64,000 bases of DNA from Diphasiastrum complanatum (taxonomy: Eukaryota; Streptophyta; Lycopodiopsida; Lycopodiales; Lycopodiaceae): NCBI GenBank assembly GCA_029204225.1, contig CM055112.1, positions 28,918,703 through 28,982,702 on the forward strand. The letters are read 5' to 3'. Position numbers and translations under genes: made by a program. This document shows, one piece after another, positions 1 through 8,682 of this stretch. The notes under the pieces were generated by a model. That model was not told the DNA's origin and made no database searches. It worked only from the letters and a program-made list of their open reading frames with translations. Within the stretch, counting starts at the first letter, position 1; every line of letters starts with the position of its first letter.

Positions 1-315
1 ATCAATTGATTTGGTGATTTCATGGATTTTGTGAGTTATTGGATTTCTAGCTTTCTCTCTCTACCCGAGAGCTCTTGATGTATTTTCTCTCTCTACCCGA
101 GGAGAGCAGCTTGTTTTTACTTAGATTATTTTTTGAATACTTCCCACATGTGTGAGTGAGAGTTGGAAGTGATTGAATGCATGTAGTAGTGTGTTTTTGC
201 CATAGGATTCAAGATTGATCTTGAATCTCAATCTAGTCTTGATCTTGGTGCATCTACACACCTTAGGAGATCACAAGTACATGTAGTGGACAGTCCACAC
301 GTGTGAAATTCAACA
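1..315 (+). repeat. 5' LTR, 3' part, Copia family A
   Basis: This is identical base for base to 5503-5817, which fixes the LTR end at ..CAACA. The palindrome CACACGTGTG lies at 296-305, ten bases before the LTR end. The U3 part of this LTR lies outside the window. Confidence 0.97.
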
Positions 316-328
316 TGGTATCAGAGCC
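316..328 (+). other. Primer binding site, initiator Met-tRNA type
   Basis: TGGTATCAGAGCC follows directly on the LTR end. This is the standard PBS of plant Copia elements, complementary to the 3' end of initiator methionine tRNA. The same motif marks Copia LTR ends elsewhere in the window (10269 plus strand; 31615, 36909 and 58148 minus strand). Confidence 0.95.
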
Positions 329-1017
329 TACCTAAGGTTACCATGCATTTTGATCCATCTAAGTGAAAAATTTTCATCAATCTTGAGCTAGAAATTGTCA
401 AGGCCCATTTTCCTAGCTATCTTGTTCAATCTTGGATCAAAAGAGATCAAAAGGACATTGATTGGGTCTGATCTAGTACTGTACGGAATCAGGTGCTCAG
501 ACACGTGTGAGGAACATCCAATTTCAGTTTGGAAGTTCTCTCTCATGTTTGATCCATTTATCTTGCTTGATAGCTTGGTTTGAAGCTATTTTTGTCTAGT
601 TTCTGTTGCAATCAGTTTCATTCCATTTGGTTGAGCCAATCAAAAGTTATAAGCTTTTGAAGAGGGTTAGGTAGGGCACCTAGACCTGGGTGGACACATT
701 TGGTTTGGTCAAGAGATTGCTTGGTTGATCCAAAATCACAGTTGTATGCTTGCCAATCTCATCTATATGTGATCTAGGCACTGTTTTGAGATCTTAGCCA
801 TTTTGTTTCATGCAATATCATTGTATTTGAGTCAAATTTGGTTTCTTAGTGTATTTCACACGTGCTAAGAGTGTTGGATCCTAACTTTGCCTATACTCCA
901 TCATTTGATGTGAAATAGATCTTGTTTTAGAGAGATTTGTGTAGCTAGTGAGAATCAATTCACAAATTGTTGTAAGATCTTTCATAAGAGGAGATAGTAC
1001 TCAATTATTGGATCCTA
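329..1017 (+). other. Untranslated leader of Copia family A
   Basis: About 700 bases separate the PBS from gag. There is no convincing ORF: a 62-codon frame at 395-583 matches nothing recognised and is not kept. Two copies of the CACGTG-centred motif (about 501-510 and 854-865) lie in it. The same leader type recurs on the minus strand at 26878-27110 and 36488-36908. Confidence 0.8.
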
Positions 1018-1362
1018 TTGAAAGTGTGTAACAACATTTATTGTTCATCATCTGAGTTTTCTTCACTTCAAATGTCTTCAATGGGTTCATCCTTGTTGGA
1101 ACCAAGTGAAAGATTGACCACTTCAAATTATTCAATTTGGAAAATGAGGATGGAGTCCATCTTGATCCTTCAAGACGTGATGGACATAGTTCTTGGCCTT
1201 GAAGAAGAACCACAAGTTCTTCAAGAGGTTCAAAAATACAAAAAGAGAGCTAGGATGGCTCTCCACTACATTAAGATGAATGTCTCTAATGAGATATTGA
1301 GGGAGATAGGTACTTGTACAGCTAACAAAAAAACCTTGGGATTGTCTCAAGACTATCTATGA
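1018..1362 (+). CDS. Copia gag, N-terminal part (split by frameshift)
   Basis: This is the N-terminal gag (capsid-like) segment of the Copia element, the protein that would package element RNA into cytoplasmic particles. It contains the typical motif around TSNYSIWKMRME and the KRARMALHYIK segment of the Copia-type gag (DUF4219/UBN2) region. ATG codons occur at 1018, 1072 and 1081; 1072 is the likelier start because similarity to the second family copy begins only later. The frame stops at 1362, shortly after a run of seven A at 1327-1333. Past that run the homologous reading continues in the next frame, as the 24.8-27.1 kb copy shows. The break is either a one-base indel or an assembly error in the homopolymer. 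Confidence 0.9.
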   Translation: MKVCNNIYCSSSEFSSLQMSSMGSSLLEPSERLTTSNYSIWKMRMESILILQDVMDIVLGLEEEPQVLQEVQKYKKRARMALHYIKMNVSNEILREIGTCTANKKTLGLSQDYL

Positions 1363-4300
1363 GGCTAAGAATACCTCTAGGCTTCTCACTCTTAGGAATC
1401 AAATCTTTCAAAGTAGCCAAAAGAGTGATGAGAGTGCATCTAGTTATGTTTTGAGAGTAAAAGATATTCATAGAGAGCTTGCTTGTATTGGTGATTCCAT
1501 CAATCAAAATGAGCTAGTTCAAGTCATTCTCAATGGCTTGAGAAGTGAATTTGATAATCTTGTCCAATCCTATGCCATTAAGGAGGAGCTACCAAGTTTG
1601 GAGGCTCTCCAAAGTGTGCTAATTTCAGAAGAATCAAGACAAGAGTATAAGCTCTTGAGGATGGACAAGCTTTCTCTCACTCATAATGATGGCAAAGCTC
1701 TTTTTGCCAAGGATAAGCACAAAGAGAGGAGCAAGAACCAACATCAACAATCCTCAAGCAAGGACAAAGTCAAATCCAAAGACAAAGATGAGGAGGAAGA
1801 TGATTCCTCTAATGCTTCATCATCCAAGCTCAAGAAGAAGAAGAAGATCAAGTGCTTTTATTGTGGCAAGAAAGGTCATTATGCCACCAATTGCTTCAAA
1901 AAGAAGAATCAACTCAAGCAAGCCAATATTACCAATGAGAAGGAAGACACTATTGCAAGTGATGGAGAGGGATCTCTTATGGTCTCTAGTTTCTCATCTA
2001 CTCCTTTCAAGAAGGACGGCCTATGGTATATTGATAGTGGAGCCTCTTCACATATGTGTAGCTCCAAGGACTCTTTCTCTTCTATTGCACCTTATGATGG
2101 AGTGAAGAAATCAATATACACTGCAAATGATTTTGAATGTCCTATTGAAGGCATAGGGAACATTCCCTTGAAGCTTGCATCCTCTAAAGTTCTTTCTCTC
2201 TCTAGAGTTCTTTATGTACCTAAGCTTACCAAGAATCTTATTAGTGTTGGTCAATTGCTTGATAATGGCCTTGATGTAAAATTCATTGTTGATACTTGCA
2301 CTATCAAGAAGAATGATGAGATACTTGCATTAGGATCTAGATTTGGTGGCATCTATAAACTAGATCCAAATGAGTATGTGAATGCTTGTAATGTTGCTCT
2401 TGTGAACAAGCTCTCTATGGAGGAATTATGGCATAGGAGGTTGGGACATCCCAACTACAAATCCATGCTCTCTATGATCAAAGAATCCAAAGCTATTGGC
2501 TTGCCAAAGTCATTCTCCAAGAAGATCAAGCCTTGTGAGGCTTGTGCTATTGCTAAATCTCACAAAAAGCCATTTACAAGATCTTCTATCAAAAGCAAGC
2601 ATCCTTTGGAGTTAATCCACTCGGATGTGCATTTCTCATCAACTACAAGCAAGGGAGGAGCCACTTGTTTTGTTACTTTCATTGATGATTACACAAGATT
2701 CACTTGGATATATCTTCTTGCTTCAAAATCTATGGTGTTTGATCATTTCCTTATTTTCAAAGCTTATGTAGAGAAGCAATTCTCATTCAAGATTAAAGCT
2801 CTTAGAAGTGATGGAGGTGGTGAATATATCTCCAATAAATTTCAAGACTTTTGTGAGCTTGAAGGCATTAAAAGAGAGTTTTCTTGTGCCTACTCTCCAT
2901 CTCAAAATGGAGTGGCCGAGAGAAAGAATAGATCTCTATGTGAATGTGCAAAATCTATGAGAATTGAGGCATCTTTGCCCAAAGATTTTTGGGGAGAAGC
3001 CATCAATTGTGCAAATTATCTTTGCAATAGGCTCCCACATATAGCTCTTGGAGGAAAGTCACCATATGAAATCTTATTTTTGAAGAAGCCTAAGGTTGAT
3101 CACCTTAGAATTTTTGGATGCTTATGCTTTGTCCATATGCCCTTGGAAACAAGGAAGAAGGAAGATCCTAGTGCATGCAAAGGGATCATGGTTGGATACT
3201 CATCCACCAAGAAGGCCTATAGAGTCTTTATACTCTCTACTTCTCAAGTTATTGAAAGTAGAGATGTTGTCTTTCATGAAGATCAACACTCATCATTTGA
3301 AGAGGCCGAGATCAAGAAATCTATGGATGCATCATCAATTATTGATTTTGAAGACAATCATGATGTGATGGGGTCGAGATTTGAAGAAGACTCTCCTCGG
3401 ATTTTTTCACCAAGAAGATCCATGAGAGATAGATCCGAGCCTAAGAGGCTCTCATATGTTGACAAAGGCAAACAAGTGGATCTTGATTCCACTAATTATG
3501 TTTTTTATGTCTCTCATGAAGAGCCAAAGAATGTACAAGAGGCACTTAATACCAAGGAATGGTATGATGCCATGAAGCAAGAGTATGATGCATTGATCAC
3601 CAACAATACTTGGGAACTTGTGGATCCTCCTTCCAACAAGCATGTGATTGGTTGCAAGTGGGTATTTCGGATCAAGTTCAATCATGATGGCACCATCAAC
3701 AAGCATAAAGCAAGATTATGTGCCAAAGGATTTGCTCAAATCCATGGTCTTGATTATGAGGAAACCTTTGCACCCGTTGCAAAAATGGTGACAATAAGAA
3801 TTCTTATTTCTCTTGCTTGTTTTTTCAAGTGGAAGGTGTTCCAATTAGATGTATCCAATGCTTTTCTAAATGGTTATCTTGAGGAGGAGATCTATATGGA
3901 ACAACCTCAAGGATTCATCAAGGATGAGTCCAAAGTGTGCTTGCTCTTCAAAAGTCTTTATGGACTCAAGCAAGCACCAAGATCATGGTATTCAAGACTT
4001 AACTCTTTCCTTATATCACTAGGATTTACTCTTAGTGACTATGATCCTTCCATGTATCTAAAGTTTGTTGATAGCAATATTGTCATTCTTCTAATTTATG
4101 TTGATGACATTATTCTTTGTGGAAGTTGTATCAAGCTAGTTGATGAAACCAAGCTAGCACTTGGATGTGAGTTTAAAATGCAAGATCTAGGAGAGATACA
4201 TTACATCCTAGGCCTAGAAATTGATTTTTATGAAAATCATGTCTTTATATGCCAATCTAGATATGCTCACTCTATGTTGAAAAAATTCCATATGGAAAAT

Positions 4301-5062
4301 TCTAAGAGCATAGATACTCCAATGGAGCAAATTGTAAAAGATCCTAATAAAGGTGATGAAATATCCTTTGAGGACATCACACTTTTTAGGAGTCTTATAG
4401 GCTCCTTGATTTGGCTTACCATTACTAGGCCCGATCTTAGTTTTTGTGTGCACAAATTGAGTCAATTTATGCAAGAACCTAAGATCCATCATTGGAAGAT
4501 GGCCAAGAGGATTTTAAGATATGTATCTTCATCTTGTGATTATGGTCTACTCTATAAAAGTGAAGATCTATCCATTATTGGCTACTCGGATTCGGACTTT
4601 GCAAGTGACAAAATGGATCGAAAGTCTATTAGTGCATACACTATCTTTCTTGGAGGCAATCTAATATCTTGGCTTTCCAAAAAGCAAGATACTATATCTC
4701 TCTCTTCATGTGAGACCGAGTACAAAGCACTCACTACAACTACCAAAGAAGTGCTTTGGATCAAGAGGTTATTAATGGAACTAAAGTGCATCAAGGAGGA
4801 TGATCTACCAATGATCAAGTGTGATAACATCTCGGCCCAAGCTCTTGCCAATAATCCCATATTTCATGCAAGAAGCAAGCACATAGAAGTGGCACACCAT
4901 TTTGTGAGAGAAAAGCTTATTGGAGGAGAAATCTATTTGGAGCATGTCAACTCGTCCTCTTGTATTGCCGATCTACTCACCAAGCCTTTGAGCAAAAGTG
5001 CTTTCATCAAGCATAGATCTAATCTTGGAGTTATATCAAGATCAATGCCCAAATCTTCATAG
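1328..5062 (+). CDS. Copia gag C-terminus and pol polyprotein (PR-IN-RT-RNase H)
   Basis: Open from about 1328; the first Met is at 1451, giving 1203 codons. Counting from 1451: a CCHC zinc knuckle at C135, C138, H143, C148; aspartic protease IDSGASSHM with catalytic D195; the integrase zinc-region motif WHRRLGH near 327; integrase core D392, D454 and E490 with exactly 35 residues between the last two (DDE/DX35E); reverse transcriptase with YVDD at 883-886; RNase H with YSDSDF near 1047 and the ADLLTKPL end motif. All catalytic residues inspected are present and there are no internal stops. The product would be a polyprotein that is cut by its own protease, copies RNA into cDNA and inserts it. 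Only the gag frameshift upstream argues against activity. Confidence 0.95.
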   Translation, partial: KKPWDCLKTIYEAKNTSRLLTLRNQIFQSSQKSDESASSYVLRVKDIHRELACIGDSINQNELVQVILNGLRSEFDNLVQSYAIKEELPSLEALQSVLISEESRQEYKLLRMDKLSLTHNDGKALFAKDKHKERSKNQHQQSSSKDKVKSKDKDEEEDDSSNASSSKLKKKKKIKCFYCGKKGHYATNCFKKKNQLKQANITNEKEDTIASDGEGSLMVSSFSSTPFKKDGLWYIDSGASSHMCSSKDSFSSIAPYDGVKKSIYTANDFECPIEGIGNIPLKLASSKVLSLSRVLYVPKLTKNLISVGQLLDNGLDVKFIVDTCTIKKNDEILALGSRFGGIYKLDPNEYVNACNVALVNKLSMEELWHRRLGHPNYKSMLSMIKESKAIGLPKSFSKKIKPCEACAIAKSHKKPFTRSSIKSKHPLELIHSDVHFSSTTSKGGATCFVTFIDDYTRFTWIYLLASKSMVFDHFLIFKAYVEKQFSFKIKALRSDGGGEYISNKFQDFCELEGIKREFSCAYSPSQNGVAERKNRSLCECAKSMRIEASLPKDFWGEAINCANYLCNRLPHIALGGKSPYEILFLKKPKVDHLRIFGCLCFVHMPLETRKKEDPSACKGIMVGYSSTKKAYRVFILSTSQVIESRDVVFHEDQHSSFEEAEIKKSMDASSIIDFEDNHDVMGSRFEEDSPRIFSPRRSMRDRSEPKRLSYVDKGKQVDLDSTNYVFYVSHEEPKNVQEALNTKEWYDAMKQEYDALITNNTWELVDPPSNKHVIGCKWVFRIKFNHDGTINKHKARLCAKGFAQIHGLDYEETFAPVAKMVTIRILISLACFFKWKVFQLDVSNAFLNGYLEEEIYMEQPQGFIKDESKVCLLFKSLYGLKQAPRSWYSRLNSFLISLGFTLSDYDPSMYLKFVDSNIVILLIYVDDIILCGSCIKLVDETKLALGCEFKMQDLGEIHYILGLEIDFYENHVFICQSRYAHSMLKKFHMENSKSIDTPMEQIVKDPNKGDEISFEDITLFRSLIGSLIWLTITRPDLSFCVHKLSQFMQEPKIHHWKMAKRILRYVSSSCDYGLLYKSEDLSIIGYSDSDFASDKMDRKSISAYTIFLGGNLISWLSKKQDTISLSSCETEYKALTTTTKEVLWIKRLLMELKCIKEDDLPMIKCDNISAQALANNPIFHARSKHIEVAHHFVREKLIGGEIYLEHVNSSSCIADLLTKPLSKSAFIKHRSNLGVISRSMPKSS

Positions 5063-5070
5063 ATAATTTT

Positions 5071-5080
5071 TTAGGAGGAG
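5071..5080 (+). other. Polypurine tract
   Basis: TTAGGAGGAG lies directly before the TGTG that opens the right LTR, the expected place for plus-strand cDNA priming. Confidence 0.85.
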
Positions 5081-5817
5081 TGTGAAGAATTGAAAAAGAT
5101 TATCTATGTTAGATATAGGGGTCTTATGTTTTTTACATCAAGCATCTAGGTGTAGGATGTTGATAGGAATAAATTTGGCATAGATGGCAAATTATGCATT
5201 TCCACTTGTAATGCCACTATTGAGCCAAAATAGAGTAAGAGGCTAAACACTTGCTAATTAGAGTGTAGACAAGTGTAAAGTTTTTGTTTGATGAATTCCA
5301 AGAGGTCCAATAGGATATAGAGGTGGAACCTTGAGAGGTCCAATAGGAAATTGAGGTGTGCTTGAATATAGTCCAATAGAATTAAGAGGTGCATAGATCA
5401 ATGATCCAATAGGATCAAGAGGTGACAAAATGTGGTCCAATCATAGTTAAGCATAGTGGTAGCTCGTGGACCTACTAGTATCATTGTACTCCTCATTTTG
5501 AAATCAATTGATTTGGTGATTTCATGGATTTTGTGAGTTATTGGATTTCTAGCTTTCTCTCTCTACCCGAGAGCTCTTGATGTATTTTCTCTCTCTACCC
5601 GAGGAGAGCAGCTTGTTTTTACTTAGATTATTTTTTGAATACTTCCCACATGTGTGAGTGAGAGTTGGAAGTGATTGAATGCATGTAGTAGTGTGTTTTT
5701 GCCATAGGATTCAAGATTGATCTTGAATCTCAATCTAGTCTTGATCTTGGTGCATCTACACACCTTAGGAGATCACAAGTACATGTAGTGGACAGTCCAC
5801 ACGTGTGAAATTCAACA
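5081..5817 (+). repeat. 3' LTR, Copia family A, 737 bp, complete
   Basis: Starts TGTGAAGAAT after the polypurine tract and ends TTCAACA, giving the usual TG..CA ends. The end is fixed by the LTR/PBS junction in the 5' copy. It holds a CCAAT array (5297-5441) and the CACACGTGTG palindrome (5798-5807). I see no convincing TATA box. Confidence 0.95.
5297..5441 (+). promoter_or_regulatory. Five CCAAT motifs at 31-33 bp spacing in the LTR
   Basis: CCAAT occurs at 5307, 5340, 5373, 5406 and 5437. Spacing is 33, 33, 33 and 31 bases, and the surrounding unit (gtCCAATaggat..agaggtg) is repeated. This is a short tandem repeat in the likely U3 part of the LTR. A promoter or enhancer role is inferred from its place and from the CCAAT core. 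Confidence 0.7.
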
Positions 5818-5842
5818 TATTTAATGTTTTTCGAAGGACTAG

Positions 5843-5878
5843 AATAAAAATGAGACTTGCACAAGTCTCATTTTTATT
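5843..5878. repeat. Perfect inverted repeat, 17-bp arms, 2-bp centre
   Basis: Arms at 5843-5859 and 5862-5878 are exact reverse complements around CA. It sits just after the Copia LTR, where recognisable Gypsy RT coding begins. Confidence 0.9.
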
Positions 5879-8400
5879 AAACATGTCTTAGTTGGAATAA
5901 TTTATCCAGTTCTAAGCAGTGAATGGGTGTCACCCATTGTGGTGGTTCCAAAGAAGAAAACTGTTAAAATCTGAATTTGTCAAGATTTTAGAAAATTAAA
6001 TGCATCAATGAAAAAGGATTATCATCCTCTACCCTTTACAGATATTATATTGGATAAAGTTGCTGGTTATGAAAAATATATTTTTTTGGACGGATTTTCT
6101 GGTTATTATCAAGTCCAATTCAGACCAAAAGATTGAAGTAAAACATTCTTAACAATGGATTGGGGTACCTATGTGTACAATAGAATGTCATTTGAACTTT
6201 GCAACACACCTCTTATGTTTCAAAGAATGATGACAATAATATTCCAAGGCTTTTTGAAAAAATTTCTCGAAATATTTATAGATGATTTTCGTATTTTTAG
6301 TTCTCATAAAGAACATTTGGAAAAACTCCAACAAACATTACAAAAATGCAGAAAAACATCTACTATATCCTTACATCCTAAAAAAAGCTATTTTGGAATG
6401 ACTGAAGGTATTCTGTTGGGTCATCAAATATCAGAATGAGGTATTGAAGTTGATCGGAACAAGGCCAAAGTAATCGATGCACTCTTACCCCCAACAAATC
6501 TGAGAGAGTTGAGAGGTTTTCTTGGCCATTTGGGCTATTATCAAAGGTTTGTACAAGATTATGATGTGGTAGCAGCTCCTTTGAATAAGTTACTAAAGAA
6601 AGATGTTACGTATGAATAAAGTACAGATTGTCAGAAGTCTTTTGAAGGACTAAAATCTAAGTTGAAGACTGCTCCCATCTTATGACCTCCTGAATGGACT
6701 AGGAAATTCCATGTCTATGTGGACACTTCTTCCTTTGCTATTGGAAGCATTCTAAGTCAGAAGGCTGATAAAAATCAAGATTACCCTATGCATTATGTAG
6801 GTAGGCAATTATCTACATCAGAAAAGAATTACTCTGCTACTGAGAGAGAGACTTTGGGAATGATATATTTAGTAAAAACATTTCGACATTATTTATTAAG
6901 TTATGCATTTTACATTTCATGTAGACCATTATGCGATAAAATATCTGGTCAATAAATTGGACTTATCAGGTCGAATAGCTTGGTGGATTCTTCTACTATC
7001 AGAATTCGATTATACAATGGAAATCCGACCTGGCAAACATTATGCAAATGCAGATTATTTGTCGAGATTGGAAACCACTGAACCCAATGATCCAATATCA
7101 GATAATCTACCTGCCAAAGAATTAATGTTGATGAATATCAAAAATTCTATATATGGTGATATCATTTAATATTTGCAAGCATTGTTATATCCGGAAGGAA
7201 TGACCCGAGAAGAGAAGAATGTCTTTCAACATAAAGTAGCACCATATACAATTATATCCGGTGTGCTTTACAAACCAAGAAGTGATGATGAACTTTGAAG
7301 GCTTGGAACCAGAAGAAATCCAAATAGTAATGAAGTCTTTTCACGAAGAAGAAGCTGGAGGAACTATGCATTGAAGAACATAGTTTGAAAAATTATGAAT
7401 GACAAATATTGGTTGCCTACTATGTACAAAGATGTGCATAAGTTTATTATAAACTGTGATCCGTGCCAGAGAATGGGTAAACCAACAAGATCGACTAATT
7501 AGCTGTTGGTACCAGTCTTATCACTGGCACCATTCGAAAAATGGGGTATCCATTTTGTGGGATTGATTAAGCCAACTACAAGACACTAAGAAAAACCGAT
7601 ACATATTGATAGCAACAGACTATTGCACAAAAATGGTGGAAGTTGAACCTACGAAGAAAAATGATGCGAAGACTATTGCCAATTTTCTTTTTGCTAATAA
7701 AATCACAAGATATGGTTGTCATTTAGAACTTGTCAGTGACAAAGGAACTCATTTCATTAATAATACTATTGTAGAGCTACTGAAGTACTATATGATTATT
7801 CACAGAAGGACAACTCCATATAATCCTAAAGCAAATGCATTGACTGAACGAGCGAATGGTATTTTATGTAAAATATTGAATAAAAAAACTGATCAGCATT
7901 CTATTGATTGGGATATGAAAATACCAACAATTCTTTGGGCATATCAGAATACTGAAAAAATTACAACTAAAAAGACTCCATATTATTTAGTTTATGGAAT
8001 ATACTCAATACTTCCAATTGAATTCGAGATTTCAACTTATCGAATTCAACATGCAGATTGTGAAGAATCACATAACATTATTGATAAAAGACTGCATTAG
8101 ATATCTCAATTGGAGGAGGATCGATTCTGTGCTTTGCAGTAAACAATAGTGATACAGAACAAGAGAAAGGAACATTACGATACATGTATGAAAAAAATTT
8201 CTCGGAAAACTGGTGATTTAGCACTTTTATATGACAATAGACATATAAATTTTTTTTGAAAATTATATACAAGATGGATGGGGCCTTATAAAGTCATTGA
8301 AGTATTTTCCAATAATTCGATCCAACTGGCTGATCTCGAAGGAAATCTACTTGATACAAGAGTAAATGGCTCTCGTATCAAGAAATATCATCAACCATAG
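5876..8400 (+). pseudogene. Gypsy pol remnant, family A (RT, RNase H, integrase)
   Basis: This is a Ty3/Gypsy pol in the order RT, RNase H, integrase. Motifs: YPVLSSEWVSPI at the RT start; FIDD at 6275-6286 in place of YxDD; the RNase H region from about 6700 with YLVNKLDLSGRIAWW; an integrase zinc region around CDPCQRMGKP near 7460; core motifs ATDYCTKMVE, LVSDKGTHF and TERANG; a C-terminal GPYKV module near 8280. Stops interrupt it (for example near 5971, 6136, 6437, 6617, 6682, 7167 and 7297), and a frameshift splits RNase H near 6930. It is inactive. Gag and protease are absent; they may lie left of the window or be deleted. Relatives are at 21176-22669 and 48006-50015. Confidence 0.92.
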
Positions 8401-8520
8401 AAAGTGGTATACAAATACACTCTTGGTTTTACATAAGCAAAAAATCTATGCTTTTCCAATAGAATATTTATTGTTTTTATCTAGTTTTATCTTCTTCTTT
8501 ATTTTTATTTTTATTTTTTT

Positions 8521-8682
8521 ATAATGCACTTGAGGACTAACATATAATTAACTTCACCACTAAAGGAGAAAAATACTCTTTTTATTAAGTCACTTCCAAA
8601 TTATGCAATGTCCCAAGTACCCTTCAAAACTTCTTAAAAATGGGAGTATTGTTTTAGTACTAAGGTCATCATTACTAACAAT
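8521..8682 (-). repeat. Copy of Copia-derived repeat also at 13235-13396
   Basis: These 162 bases match 13235-13396 at equal length with few differences. In the second copy the homology runs on into a Copia RT fragment on the minus strand; here it stops exactly where CACTACAACA begins at 8683. Confidence 0.85.

Larger units (their letters stand above)
1..5817 (+). mobile_element. Copia LTR retrotransposon, family A, young, 5' end cut by window
   Basis: The domain order is LTR, primer binding site, gag, protease, integrase, reverse transcriptase, RNase H, polypurine tract, LTR, which is the Ty1/Copia order. The left LTR is truncated by the window edge (315 of 737 bases present). All 315 bases match the equivalent part of the right LTR, so insertion was very recent. 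The outer 5' end is missing, so the target-site duplication cannot be tested; bases just after the right LTR are tattt. The pol frame has no stop from about 1328 to 5062, but gag is split by a one-base shift at 1327-1333. The element lies against a decayed Gypsy pol, and related copies occur at 24822-27110 and 36488-37540. Confidence 0.96.

Noticed and set aside
1327..1333. Programmed frameshifting between gag and pol in the young Copia
   Set aside because: The shift lies inside the gag N-terminal domain, not at the gag-pol border, and the other family copy reads through that point without a shift.
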